Shown: positions 7,091 to 16,141 of the stretch, piece after piece | Numbering within the stretch: position 1 is the first letter of the stretch | Layout: each line of letters opens with the position of its first letter | Assembly (NCBI GenBank): GCA_964643255.1 | Contig: CAZXSM010000038.1 | Span: 1-20,886, forward strand | DNA length: 20,886 bases | DNA from: JAAYRG01 sp964643255 | GTDB taxonomy: Bacteria > Bacillota > Clostridia > Lachnospirales > Lachnospiraceae | Reading direction: 5' to 3' | Translations under genes and position numbers: made by a program | Notes under the pieces: model-generated | The model's database searches: none | Seen by the model: only the letters and a program-made list of their open reading frames with translations | What the model was told of the DNA's origin: nothing

Positions 7091-7851
7091 CTATAGATAT
7101 TAATTTAACACCTTTTTTATTGATATTTGTGAGGGTTTCTATGTTTGTAGTAGCTGCACCTTTTTTTGGTTATAGACAGGTTCCAATGAGAGTACAAGCA
7201 GGTTTATCACTGTTTTTATCTATTATTATGTATCAAGTATTTCCTGAAATGAATGTAGAATACCAAACTGTAATTGGTTTTTCCATCCTTGTTATTAAGG
7301 AAGCTATAACAGGATTAACATTAGGATTTTTTACAAATATAAGCTTTTACATACTTGCCTTTGCAGGCCAAATCATTGATATGGAAATAGGTTTTTCTAT
7401 GGTTAGTGGACTTAATCCTGCCTCTAATATACAGACAACCATATCAGGTAATTATTATTCCTATTTGGTTATTTTAATGATGTTGATTACTAATTTGCAT
7501 CATCATTTACTAGTAGCTTTTATCGATTCATTTAAAGTTATACCCTTAGGTGGTGGATCAATATCTAATGGTATATATGATGTTGTTATTACATTTATGA
7601 GAGATTACTTTGTAATTGCATTTAGAATTGTCTTACCATTTTTTGCAGCAATTTTATTAGTAAATGTCTTAATGGGAATTTTAATTAAGGTTGTACCCCA
7701 ACTTAATATGTTTGTTGTAGGTATTCAACTAAAAATAATAGTTGGACTACTGATTATATTTATACTAGTTGAAACAATACCACTTGTTTCTGAATTTATA
7801 TTTGATGAAATGATTGAGATGTTTAAGTTAGCAATCGAGGTTTTAAAATGA
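7087..7851 (+). CDS. fliR: Flagellar type III export gate protein FliR
   Basis: A 254-residue polytopic membrane protein of normal FliR length. Characteristic sequences are LTPFLLIFVRVSMFVVAAPFFGYRQVPMRVQAGLSLFLS near the N-terminus. Others are IKEAITGLTLGFFTNISFYILAFAGQIIDMEIGFSMVSGLNPASN around residues 70-117 and KVVPQLNMFVVGIQLKIIVG near residues 201-220. FliR is the single-copy subunit that completes the FliP5-FliQ4-FliR1 gate and contacts FlhB. It is joined by four-base ATGA overlaps to both fliQ and flhB, so the three genes are almost certainly translated in a coupled way. Confidence 0.95.
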   Translation: MTIDINLTPFLLIFVRVSMFVVAAPFFGYRQVPMRVQAGLSLFLSIIMYQVFPEMNVEYQTVIGFSILVIKEAITGLTLGFFTNISFYILAFAGQIIDMEIGFSMVSGLNPASNIQTTISGNYYSYLVILMMLITNLHHHLLVAFIDSFKVIPLGGGSISNGIYDVVITFMRDYFVIAFRIVLPFFAAILLVNVLMGILIKVVPQLNMFVVGIQLKIIVGLLIIFILVETIPLVSEFIFDEMIEMFKLAIEVLK

Positions 7852-9038
7852 TTAATAACCGCACTACTTATTACAAAGTCAAAAAAACAGAAGAAAGTGA
7901 AACTTATAACTTTGAATTTAAAAAGGATAAATATATAATTCCTTATAAGTTACAGTTTTTTGCTGATGATTCTGGCGGAGAAAAAACTGAAGAAGCAAGT
8001 CCTAAGAAAATATCTGATGCAAGAGAAGAAGGACAAGTTGCTAAAAGTGTTGAATTTGTTTCAGGTATTACCCTAATAGTGTTCTTTGTGTCTCTTAAGA
8101 TATTATTAGGATATTTAGGAGAGAATTTTATAGGATGTTTTCATCAATATTATAATTATATCGAATTGCTAGCTAAAGAAGAAGTTTCGACGCCTTTAGT
8201 AGGAGCAGTACTTCAACAAATGGGAATAAACATTTTAAAAATAACTTTACCAATAATATTAATTATATTTTCAGTTGTTCTTTTTACAAATATTATTCAA
8301 GTACAGTTAAAGGTAACTACAAAACCTTTATCACCTAAACTAAGTAGCTTAAGTCCTATTAGTGGTTTTAAGAGGATGTTTTCTAAAGATAAGATAGTAT
8401 CTTTGATTAGAGATATAGTAAAAGTAATTATAATTATTTATGTAGCTTACAATGAACTTATATCAAAACTACCTGCTATCTTTGGTCTTTATGATCTTGG
8501 ATTTTATCAAGCTATAGTTTTAACAGGAGATATAATAATAAATCTGGGTATAAAAATAGGAATTACATATCTAATAATAGGTGTTTTGGATTTCATATAT
8601 CAAAAGTTTAAATTCAAAAGAGATCTTCGAATGACAAAGCAAGAAGTAAAAGAAGAGTTTAAACAAACAGAAGGAAATCCTCAAATAAAAAATATGCAAA
8701 AAAGTAGAATGAGAGAAGTATCAGCCAGAAGGATGATGCAAGATGTTCCTGAAGCAGATGTTATTATTACAAACCCTACACATTTTGCAGTAGCAATCAA
8801 ATATGAAGCAGAAGCTGCAGGAGCGCCAGTTTTGCTTGCTAAAGGAGCAGATCATTTAGCAAACAAAATAAAAGATCTTGCAAAAGAAAGTAAAGTTCCT
8901 ATTGTAGAGAATAAGCCCCTTGCAAGAATGTTATATTATAATGTAGAAATTGGTGATGAAATTCCACCAGAATTATATGAATTAACAGCACAAGTATTAG
9001 CTTATGTATATAGTTTAGATGGAGAGGGGTTAAGTTGA
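7848..9038 (+). CDS. flhB: Flagellar export switch protein FlhB with N-terminal extension
   Basis: A 396-residue protein. The usual FlhB start (YKLQFFADDSGGEKTEEASPKK) appears only at residue 33, after a charged, Tyr/Lys-rich extension of about 32 residues. No alternative ATG, GTG or TTG start lies between. The ATGA overlap with fliR and GAGG at 7836-7839 support the longer start. Four membrane helices follow, at about residues 67-240. The cytoplasmic domain has the autocleavage motif N309-P310-T311-H312 (ITNPTHFAVAIKYE), about 40 residues later than the Asn269-Pro270 of Salmonella, as the extension predicts. Cleavage there switches export from hook to filament substrates. The C-terminus (PPELYELTAQVLAYVYSLDG) is typical. 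Confidence 0.95.
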   Translation: MINNRTTYYKVKKTEESETYNFEFKKDKYIIPYKLQFFADDSGGEKTEEASPKKISDAREEGQVAKSVEFVSGITLIVFFVSLKILLGYLGENFIGCFHQYYNYIELLAKEEVSTPLVGAVLQQMGINILKITLPIILIIFSVVLFTNIIQVQLKVTTKPLSPKLSSLSPISGFKRMFSKDKIVSLIRDIVKVIIIIYVAYNELISKLPAIFGLYDLGFYQAIVLTGDIIINLGIKIGITYLIIGVLDFIYQKFKFKRDLRMTKQEVKEEFKQTEGNPQIKNMQKSRMREVSARRMMQDVPEADVIITNPTHFAVAIKYEAEAAGAPVLLAKGADHLANKIKDLAKESKVPIVENKPLARMLYYNVEIGDEIPPELYELTAQVLAYVYSLDGEGLS

Positions 9039-9039
9039 T

Positions 9040-11070
9040 ATGAAAAGGTATGATTTTGCAGTTTCATTTTATTTAATATCTGCATTACTATTTTTAATTA
9101 TTCCTATTAGCCCTAATATTTTAGATATTCTACTTGCACTTAATATTGCATTAGGCTTAGTTGTTTTACTTAATGCTTTGTTTTCTAAAGAAGTTTTAGA
9201 ATTATCAACATTTCCAACTATACTTTTACTTACTACAATATTTCGGGTAGCTGTTAATGTAGGTTCTACAAGATTGATATTAACAACTGGTGATTCAGGT
9301 AATGTTGTTACTACCTTTGGTGAGTTTGTTGGTGGCGGTAATCCTATACTGGGAATAGTGATATTTTCAATATTAATCCTGGTACAATTTGGTGTTATTA
9401 ATAAAGGTACCGAGAGAATATCTGAAGTTACTGCAAGATTTACACTAGATGCAATGCCAGGTAAACAAATGGCAGTAGACTCAGACTTAAATGCTGGAGC
9501 CATAACAGAAGAAGAAGCTAGAATAAGAAGACAAAAAATTCAAGAAGAATCAAGTTTCTTTGGATCAATGGACGGTGCAACAAAGTACGTAAAGGGAGAT
9601 GCTACATCAGGACTTTTAATCTCTATTATCACTTTTGTAGGTGGTTTAGTAGTAGGAATAATGAGTGGAATGTCAGGAGCTGAGGCTTTTGAGAAATATG
9701 CGATTTTAGCAATAGGTTCAGGACTAGTTAATCAAATCCCCTCTTTATGTGTATCTCTTTCTACAGGTATATTAGTAACAAAAGTATCATCAGAAATTGG
9801 TACTGGAGAAATGGTTATAAGTCAACTGTTCTCTGTACCAAAAGTAATGTATATTACGGGAATAGCAATGATTTTGCTAGGAGTAATCACACCCTTAAAT
9901 GCACTTCTATTTATTGTTTTTGGCGTGACCTTAATTATAGTTGGTAGAGTTGTAGAAAATTATTTGGAAATCACAGAAATAGAAGAACAGGCCTCCCTAG
10001 AAGAAGAAGAGGGAGATAAAATTAGAAAACCTGAAAATGTTACAAGTCTATTAGAGGTAGACCCAGTTGAGTTAGAATTTGGCTATGGTTTAATACCTTT
10101 GGCCGATGTTAATCAAGGGGGAGATCTTTTAGATAGAATAGTCTTAATTAGGAGACAAATCGCTCTTGAGCTAGGTACGGTTGTACCTATAGTTAGACTT
10201 AGAGATAATATTCAGCTTAGTCCTAATGAGTATTTAATTAAGATTAAAGGGGTTCCAGTGAGTCAAGGTGAAATAATGTTTGATCATTATATGGCAATGA
10301 ATCCTGGCTATGTTGAACAAGAGATTACTGGTATTCCAACCCAGGAACCAGCATTTGGATTACCAGCAATTTGGATTAATGAAAGTCAAAGAGAGAAAGC
10401 GGAGTCATTTGGATATACTGTTGTAGATCCACCTTCAATAATAGCAACTCATTTAACAGAAGTTATTAAAAATAATATAGATGAACTTTTAACAAGACAA
10501 GATGTTCAAAACTTAATTGATAACGTTAATGAGAAAAACCCCGCATTAGTTTCCGAGCTAGTTCCTAAATTATTAAGCGTTGGAGAAATACAAAAGGTAT
10601 TACAGAATTTGCTAAAAGAAGGAATATCCATAAGAGATTTACCTACAATCTTAGAAACATTGGCAGATCATGCTCCTGTTACTAGAGATGTGGATGTTTT
10701 AACAGAATATGTTAGACAATCTTTAAAGAGAGCTATATCTAATCAATACTTCTCCAATGATGAGGTAACAAGTGTAGTGACATTAGATCCACAAATAGAA
10801 GAAGAGATTATGGCTTCAATAAAGCAAACAGAACAAGGATCTTATTTGACATTAGACCCACAAAAAACGGAGCTAATAATGAAATCTGTCAAAGAAGAAA
10901 CAAATAAGTTAGAAGAGCTAGGTAAGCCACCTATTATAATAACTTCTCCTATTGTAAGAATGTATTTCAAGAAATTAAGTCATGATTACTTTAAAGATTT
11001 AACTGTTCTTTCTTACAATGAAATAGAAGGAAATTATGAATTACAATCTGTCGGGATGGTGACTATTTAA
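9040..11070 (+). CDS. flhA: Flagellar export protein FlhA
   Basis: A 676-residue protein of normal FlhA length with GAGAGGGG at 9022-9029. The N-terminal half has eight expected membrane helices, with LSTFPTILLLTTIFRVAVNVGSTRLIL in the early part. The FHIPEP signature loop at about residues 140-187 (MPGKQMAVDSDLNAGAIT, then ARIRRQKIQEESSFFGSMDGA) lies between helices four and five and is linked to proton-driven export. The C-terminal cytoplasmic half, from about residue 330 (IRKPENVTSLLEVDPVELEFG), forms the nonameric ring that docks chaperone-substrate complexes. The stop overlaps the ATG of flhF by one base. Confidence 0.97.
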   Translation: MKRYDFAVSFYLISALLFLIIPISPNILDILLALNIALGLVVLLNALFSKEVLELSTFPTILLLTTIFRVAVNVGSTRLILTTGDSGNVVTTFGEFVGGGNPILGIVIFSILILVQFGVINKGTERISEVTARFTLDAMPGKQMAVDSDLNAGAITEEEARIRRQKIQEESSFFGSMDGATKYVKGDATSGLLISIITFVGGLVVGIMSGMSGAEAFEKYAILAIGSGLVNQIPSLCVSLSTGILVTKVSSEIGTGEMVISQLFSVPKVMYITGIAMILLGVITPLNALLFIVFGVTLIIVGRVVENYLEITEIEEQASLEEEEGDKIRKPENVTSLLEVDPVELEFGYGLIPLADVNQGGDLLDRIVLIRRQIALELGTVVPIVRLRDNIQLSPNEYLIKIKGVPVSQGEIMFDHYMAMNPGYVEQEITGIPTQEPAFGLPAIWINESQREKAESFGYTVVDPPSIIATHLTEVIKNNIDELLTRQDVQNLIDNVNEKNPALVSELVPKLLSVGEIQKVLQNLLKEGISIRDLPTILETLADHAPVTRDVDVLTEYVRQSLKRAISNQYFSNDEVTSVVTLDPQIEEEIMASIKQTEQGSYLTLDPQKTELIMKSVKEETNKLEELGKPPIIITSPIVRMYFKKLSHDYFKDLTVLSYNEIEGNYELQSVGMVTI

Positions 11071-12248
11071 TGATTATCAAAAAATATTATGGTGAAAGTG
11101 AAACAGAGGCTATTATGTTAGCTAAAGAAGACCTAGGTAAAGATGCTATAGTTACAAACATCAAAAAAATTACTCCCAAGGGAATCTTTAAGCTTTTTCG
11201 TAAACCTCAAGTAGAGATAACAGCGGCTGTAGATGATGCTTCTACAGTTAATCAAAAGGATCTTGCAACCACTGCTGCTATTGAAGAAAAGATAGAGTAT
11301 ATACAAAGTTTACTTGAACAGCAAACAGAAGAGAAAAACCTGAACAAGAATCATGAAAGCCTTAAGGATTCTAATTCAGATATGTCTGGAAATGTCCAAA
11401 CTTCACATCTTAATAGAGAATATTATGATAATAAAGAGAAAATTAATCAAGAAGAAATATTGGATAACCCCTATGTGGAAATTATTTATAGACAATTATT
11501 AGAAAATGGTACTGATGAAGAATATATCAAACAAATTTTTAGTGAAATACAAATAGAAAAGGATTTCACCTTAAAACAAACCCTATCTCAAGTTTATCAA
11601 AAAATTATATTAAAACTTGGCCAACCAAAGAGTATTGAAGTAGAAAAGGACAAATGCAAATTTATATTTTTCATTGGTCCAACAGGAGTAGGGAAAACCA
11701 CAACTATAGCTAAAATAGCCTCTCATTTAAGTATTTATAAAGATGCAAAAGTAGCATTATTAACCCTAGATACATATAGAATTGCAGCAGTAGAACAATT
11801 AAAAACTTATTCTAACATACTTGAACTTCCACTTAAGGTGATCTACTCACCAGAAGAGTTTAATAATGTAAAAGATGATTTTGCGGCATATGATATTGTA
11901 TTAGTTGATACTGCGGGAATGTCTTATAGAAACAAAGAAAAACAAAATGAAATTGAAAAATACTTAAATATAATAGATAAAAAACATAGAGAAGTATATT
12001 TGGTTTTGAGTGCAACAACAAAGTATGAGGATCTTATTAATATTACCAAACAATATAAATCATTGGCAGATTATAAACTTATATTTACTAAGCTAGACGA
12101 GACTTCCAATTATGGTTGTATCTTAAACATAAAAATGCTTACAGATGCTGATTTATCATATATTACAACAGGACAAATTGTGCCGGATGATATACTTGTA
12201 ATAAATACTCAGCACATAGCAAAGCAATTATTAGGAGGGATTGAATAG
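11070..12248 (+). CDS. flhF: Flagellar SRP-type GTPase FlhF
   Basis: A 392-residue protein starting in a TAATG overlap with flhA. Residues 1-60 match the FlhF start (MIIKKYYGESETEAIMLAKEDLG, then VTNIKKITPKGIFKLFRK). A low-complexity Gln/Glu/Asn-rich linker runs from about residue 75 to 130. The NG GTPase core starts at about residue 140. It has the P-loop GPTGVGKTTTIAK (about 203-215), LLTLDTYRIAAVEQLKTY, VDTAGMS (G3) and FTKLDETSNYG (G4). Like SRP and FtsY, it dimerises on binding GTP and sits at the membrane, where it marks the site of flagellum assembly. Its gene is followed by that of its regulator FlhG with a one-base overlap. Confidence 0.94.
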   Translation: MIIKKYYGESETEAIMLAKEDLGKDAIVTNIKKITPKGIFKLFRKPQVEITAAVDDASTVNQKDLATTAAIEEKIEYIQSLLEQQTEEKNLNKNHESLKDSNSDMSGNVQTSHLNREYYDNKEKINQEEILDNPYVEIIYRQLLENGTDEEYIKQIFSEIQIEKDFTLKQTLSQVYQKIILKLGQPKSIEVEKDKCKFIFFIGPTGVGKTTTIAKIASHLSIYKDAKVALLTLDTYRIAAVEQLKTYSNILELPLKVIYSPEEFNNVKDDFAAYDIVLVDTAGMSYRNKEKQNEIEKYLNIIDKKHREVYLVLSATTKYEDLINITKQYKSLADYKLIFTKLDETSNYGCILNIKMLTDADLSYITTGQIVPDDILVINTQHIAKQLLGGIE

Positions 12249-13207
12249 TGGACCAAGCATCAAATTTGCGTGATATTATTAAGAAAAAAAATACATTAAG
12301 TTATAAAACTAATTCATCCCAGAAACATAATGATCAAACAAATGATAAAAACAAGAAAAATGATAAATCTAAAGATCCAGCAAGAGTTATAACTATTACA
12401 AGTGGTAAAGGTGGTGTTGGCAAATCTAACACATCAATTAACTTAGCCCTTGAATTAAGTAAATTAGGTAAGAGAGTTATATTAATAGATGCAGATTTAG
12501 GTCTAGCTAATGTTGAAATATTGCTTGGCATTCGGCCAAAGTACAACTTATCTGACCTCCTATATAAAGACAAAACAGTTTCTGAAATAATCACTTACGG
12601 ACCAAATAATTTGGGTTTAATCTCAGGTGGTTCTGGAGTCTTTGAATTAATGAATCTAAAAAAAGATGATATATTAAAACTAACAAGAAGTTTTTATGAG
12701 CTAGATCGCTTGGCAGATGTCATTATAATTGATACCGGAGCAGGTGTAAGTGATAATGTTACTGAATTTATAATAAATAGTTCAGATGTTTTGCTTATTG
12801 TAACCCCAGAGCCTACTTCAATTACAGACTCATATGCTTTATTAAAGTCAATAGCTAGAAATCCAAACTTTTATAAAGACAAAACATCTGTTAAAATAAT
12901 ATCAAATGGTGCAAATAGTGAATCAAAAGGTTTGGAAATATTTCAAAAAATAAGCATAGTAGCTTACAAGTATTTGGATATTGATATAGAATACTTAGGA
13001 ATGGTTCCTCTTGATGAATGCGTAAGAAAAGCAGTTATTAAGCAAATACCATATACAGTTGCATATCCAAATAGTGAAGCTAGTCAAGGAATAAGAGATA
13101 TAGCTAAAAAGATATTAATAATTGATCAAGAAGAAAAAGAAGAAGGTAAAACTACTAGAGGAATAGTTGGTATGATATATAATTTCTTAAAAAACAAGCT
13201 TGATTAA
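12248..13207 (+). CDS. flhG: Flagellar number regulator FlhG (YlxH), MinD/ParA-type ATPase
   Basis: A 319-residue protein starting with GTG, whose first base is the last base of the flhF stop; TTAGGAGGG lies just upstream. Residues 2-8 are DQASNLR, the DQAxxLR peptide by which FlhG activates the FlhF GTPase. A Lys/Asn/Asp-rich linker of about 30 residues follows. The MinD-type core begins near residue 46, with deviant Walker A SGKGGVGKSN (Lys54 and Lys59), DADLGLANVEILLG (switch I) and VIIIDTGAGVSDNV (Walker B/switch II). The C-terminal NKLD end after MIYNFLK is an amphipathic tail that could bind membrane. FlhG limits the number of flagella by controlling FlhF and C-ring assembly. Confidence 0.94.
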   Translation: MDQASNLRDIIKKKNTLSYKTNSSQKHNDQTNDKNKKNDKSKDPARVITITSGKGGVGKSNTSINLALELSKLGKRVILIDADLGLANVEILLGIRPKYNLSDLLYKDKTVSEIITYGPNNLGLISGGSGVFELMNLKKDDILKLTRSFYELDRLADVIIIDTGAGVSDNVTEFIINSSDVLLIVTPEPTSITDSYALLKSIARNPNFYKDKTSVKIISNGANSESKGLEIFQKISIVAYKYLDIDIEYLGMVPLDECVRKAVIKQIPYTVAYPNSEASQGIRDIAKKILIIDQEEKEEGKTTRGIVGMIYNFLKNKLD

Positions 13208-13210
13208 CTT

Positions 13211-13217
13211 TAAGGAG
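13211..13217 (+). promoter_or_regulatory. Ribosome binding site fixing the PilZ gene start
   Basis: TAAGGAG ends six bases before ATG 13224. It supports that ATG over the in-frame TTG at 13200, which lies inside flhG and has no comparable site upstream. Confidence 0.75.
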
Positions 13218-13223
13218 CATTTC

Positions 13224-13994
13224 ATGAATATAGATGTTGCTAATATTGGAGATAAATTAGAATTAGAAAAAACATATTACAGTAGTGTAGATGCTTTTAT
13301 ACACAAAAAAGTATATCAGAGCCAACTATTGGACATTATTGATTCGGATAAAATAAAAATTGCCATGCCAATGTCAAAAGGACGCATGATATATATAGGA
13401 ACTGGCGATGAGTATATAATGTACATATATACTGAAAAAGACTTATATATGTGTAGAGTTATAGTAGAGGGTCGAAGTAAAGAAAAGAAAGTACATGTAG
13501 CTCATTTAAAACTTTTAAGTAAGCTTGTCAAGATCCAGCGAAGGCAGTATTATAGACTAACTACTACTTTTGATTTAGAATATCATGTATTTACAAATTC
13601 TGAAAGAATATTATATGAAACTCTATTGTCAAAGAAAAGAGAGGAAAAAGCACAAAGAGATAAAATAATCCATCTTTTACACGACATGCAAAAAGATAGT
13701 TGGGAACAAGGTATATCAATTAATATAAGTGGTGGGGGCATGCTCTTTTCATCCAAAAAGCCCTTGGAGTCTAGAGATATTATTAATATATCTTTTACAT
13801 TAGAATATCTCGATCAAATAAAAAAATTTAATATCCGGGCAATAGTTATAGATTCAATAGCTTCTTATGTTAATCCTAATACATATAGAAATAGAGTTGA
13901 ATTTATTAATATAAGTAACAAAGATAGAGAAAGTATTATTAGTTTTATATTCGAAGAACAAAGAAAACAAATGCAAAAGGATAATTTAAAGTAA
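13224..13994 (+). CDS. PilZ-domain c-di-GMP receptor, YcgR/MotI-type flagellar brake
   Basis: A 256-residue protein when started at ATG 13224. The N-terminal half (about 1-100) fits the YcgR N-domain of Gram-positive flagellar brakes, including AMPMSKGRMIYIG. The C-terminal half is a PilZ domain with both c-di-GMP motifs: R107-x-x-x-R111 (RRQYYRL) and N167-x-S169-x-x-G172 (NISGGGM). Between them lies an unusually charged, helix-like insertion at about 125-160. In Bacillus the relative MotI (YpfA/DgrA) binds MotA when c-di-GMP is high and disengages the stator; in enteric bacteria YcgR does similar work. The gene sits between flhG and cheA, where Bacillus has cheB. Membership and motifs are clear; the braking role here is inferred from family and context. 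Confidence 0.9.
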   Translation: MNIDVANIGDKLELEKTYYSSVDAFIHKKVYQSQLLDIIDSDKIKIAMPMSKGRMIYIGTGDEYIMYIYTEKDLYMCRVIVEGRSKEKKVHVAHLKLLSKLVKIQRRQYYRLTTTFDLEYHVFTNSERILYETLLSKKREEKAQRDKIIHLLHDMQKDSWEQGISINISGGGMLFSSKKPLESRDIINISFTLEYLDQIKKFNIRAIVIDSIASYVNPNTYRNRVEFINISNKDRESIISFIFEEQRKQMQKDNLK

Positions 13995-14040
13995 TAAGGT
14001 AGCTATTAATTTAATGTAGATACTTGGAGGTGTAGTTAAT

Positions 14041-16131
14041 ATGGATACAAATCGATATCTTGATATTTTTATTGAAGAATCAAAAGAACATTTACAAGAT
14101 TTAAATGATCAAATTCTTATTTTGGAAGAAGAACCTGATAATGTTGACACTATTAATGAAATTTTTAGGGCTGCACATTCTTTGAAAGGAATGGCAGGTA
14201 CTATGGGTTATAAAAAGATGCTAAATTTAACCCACACAATGGAAGATACTTTTTCGGAAATCCGTAATGGCAATATGGTGGTTACTACAGACTTAATAGA
14301 TATAATATTTGAAGCTGTAGATGTTTTAGAAACATACTTGGATAATATTATCGATTTTAGTGATGAAGGTGAAGTAGACAGTCAAGGAATAATTGACCAG
14401 TTTAATAAATTAATGAAAGATAAAGGCTCTTACCAAGAACCTTCACCAAAGCCCGAGAAAGCAGAGGATGATGAGTCTAGAAGTTATCTTGTTAAAGAAG
14501 ATGGCAGACAAGTTAAAAAGCTAATTTATGATGACTTTGAATATAATGCTATAGTTGAGGCAGAGAATAAAGGACTTAATGTATATAGTATTACTGTATA
14601 CTTATCTGAGCACACTGTATTAAAAGCAGCAAGGTCATTTCTAATATTTAGAAATTTAAGACAACATGGGGAAATAATTAAATCAGATCCATCATCAAAT
14701 GATATTGAAGATGAGAATTTTGATTTTGACTTCACAATAGTATTAATAACTGAAGAGAATATGGATTTTATCCGTCAAACTATAGAAAAAGTTTCTGAAA
14801 TTGATTCGGTTGCTATAGAAGAAGTTAAAAGTGAAAATATTGGTAAAGATCAGTTAAGTAGTATGGAGAAACGAGCTAATGAGAAAGCTTTACGTAAAGC
14901 GGCTGATTCTAAAACTTTAGCTACAACCGAAAAAACCAAAGGCAAATCAACAAGTCCAGCAAGTAGAAAAGGTGTTACAAGTCGTTCTGTAAGAGTTGAT
15001 ATAGAAAAACTAGATGAATTAATGAACTTAGTAAGTGAGCTTACTATTGCAAAAAATAGTTTGGTTGAATTAGAAGATAAAAACAATCAAGATTTAGAAA
15101 TAACACTAAGAGATAATCTGGAATATCTTGAAAGAATAACAACTAATCTTCATGACTCAGTAATGAAAGTAAGGATGGTTCCTCTTGAAAACATATTTAA
15201 TCGTTTCCCTAGAATGATACGCGATTTATCTAAAAACCTAGGTAAAAAGATGGAACTAAATATTAGTGGTGAAGAAACTGAATTAGATAGGACTGTTATA
15301 GATGAAATTGGGGATCCTTTAATGCATTTACTTCGTAATGCAGCTGATCATGGCTTAGAAACAAATGAAGAAAGAGAAAGACTAGGCAAGCCTCCAGTAG
15401 GAACTATTAATCTAAGTGCATATCAAGAAGGTAATGATGTAGTAATAGAAGTAAGTGATGATGGTGCAGGTATTAATATTGAAGAAGTAAGACAGAAAGC
15501 TATAATAAAGGGTATGTATACTACAGAGCAAGCAGCAACCCTTACTGATGAAGAAGTTATAGAATTTTTATTCGAACCAAGTTTTTCAACATCCAAAAAT
15601 GTGACAGAGGTCTCAGGTAGAGGTGTTGGGTTAGATGTTGTAAGAACTAATATAAACTCATTAAGTGGAAGTGTTGAGGCCAAATCAAAACCAGGTCAAG
15701 GAACAACTTTTATAGTGAGATTACCACTTACACTTGCTATAATTCAAGCTCTTATGATAAAAGTAGCTTCAGAAAGATATGCAATACCATTATCAAATGT
15801 TCAATCAGTAGAAGAAGTTTATGTTTCCGATATTGATTATATACAAAACACAGAAGTTATTAACCTTAGAGATGAAATTATACCAATTGTTTATTTAGAT
15901 AAAATCATTGATAGTGTTGAAGATGTTGAATATTCAGAAGAGCTTACAGTTATGATTATTCGCAAGGGAGACAAGAAGATTGGTGTAGTAATCAGCGAAT
16001 ATCTTGGACAACAAGAGATAGTTGTAAAATCAATTGGTAAATATATTAATAATGACAAAATTATAGGTGGTGCAACTATTTTAGGTAATGGGGAAGTTGC
16101 ATTAATACTAGAATTAAATTCATTAATATAG
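14041..16131 (+). CDS. cheA: Chemotaxis histidine kinase CheA
   Basis: A 696-residue protein with GGAGGTG at 14026-14032. The five CheA regions are present. P1 (about 1-130) is the phosphotransfer domain with His46 in FRAAHSLKGMAG. P2 (about 150-270) is a CheY-docking domain. Dimerisation helices P3 follow at about 315-380. The P4 ATPase (about 380-555) has HLLRNAADHGLE with Asn433 (N box), EVSDDGAGIN (G1) and SGRGVGLDVV (G2). P5 (about 560-696) is the CheW-like receptor-coupling domain. It autophosphorylates when coupled to receptors and CheW, then passes phosphate to CheY. No CheB is encoded beside it. The tail of P2 is followed by a Lys/Thr/Ser-rich linker near residues 280-315. Confidence 0.97.
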   Translation: MDTNRYLDIFIEESKEHLQDLNDQILILEEEPDNVDTINEIFRAAHSLKGMAGTMGYKKMLNLTHTMEDTFSEIRNGNMVVTTDLIDIIFEAVDVLETYLDNIIDFSDEGEVDSQGIIDQFNKLMKDKGSYQEPSPKPEKAEDDESRSYLVKEDGRQVKKLIYDDFEYNAIVEAENKGLNVYSITVYLSEHTVLKAARSFLIFRNLRQHGEIIKSDPSSNDIEDENFDFDFTIVLITEENMDFIRQTIEKVSEIDSVAIEEVKSENIGKDQLSSMEKRANEKALRKAADSKTLATTEKTKGKSTSPASRKGVTSRSVRVDIEKLDELMNLVSELTIAKNSLVELEDKNNQDLEITLRDNLEYLERITTNLHDSVMKVRMVPLENIFNRFPRMIRDLSKNLGKKMELNISGEETELDRTVIDEIGDPLMHLLRNAADHGLETNEERERLGKPPVGTINLSAYQEGNDVVIEVSDDGAGINIEEVRQKAIIKGMYTTEQAATLTDEEVIEFLFEPSFSTSKNVTEVSGRGVGLDVVRTNINSLSGSVEAKSKPGQGTTFIVRLPLTLAIIQALMIKVASERYAIPLSNVQSVEEVYVSDIDYIQNTEVINLRDEIIPIVYLDKIIDSVEDVEYSEELTVMIIRKGDKKIGVVISEYLGQQEIVVKSIGKYINNDKIIGGATILGNGEVALILELNSLI

Positions 16132-16141
16132 GAGGCAAAAC

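Noticed and set aside
9747..9947. Overlapping + strand frame inside flhA
   Set aside because: It lies wholly within conserved flhA in another frame and its product (rich in Tyr, Ser, Asn) has no recognisable features.
13200..13223. TTG start for the PilZ gene inside flhG
   Set aside because: ATG 13224 has TAAGGAG at ideal spacing and gives a normal N-terminus; the TTG has no such site.
15815..15835. CCGATAT sequence resembling the -10 of a SigD promoter
   Set aside because: It is inside cheA and no TAAA-type -35 sits about 15 bases upstream.
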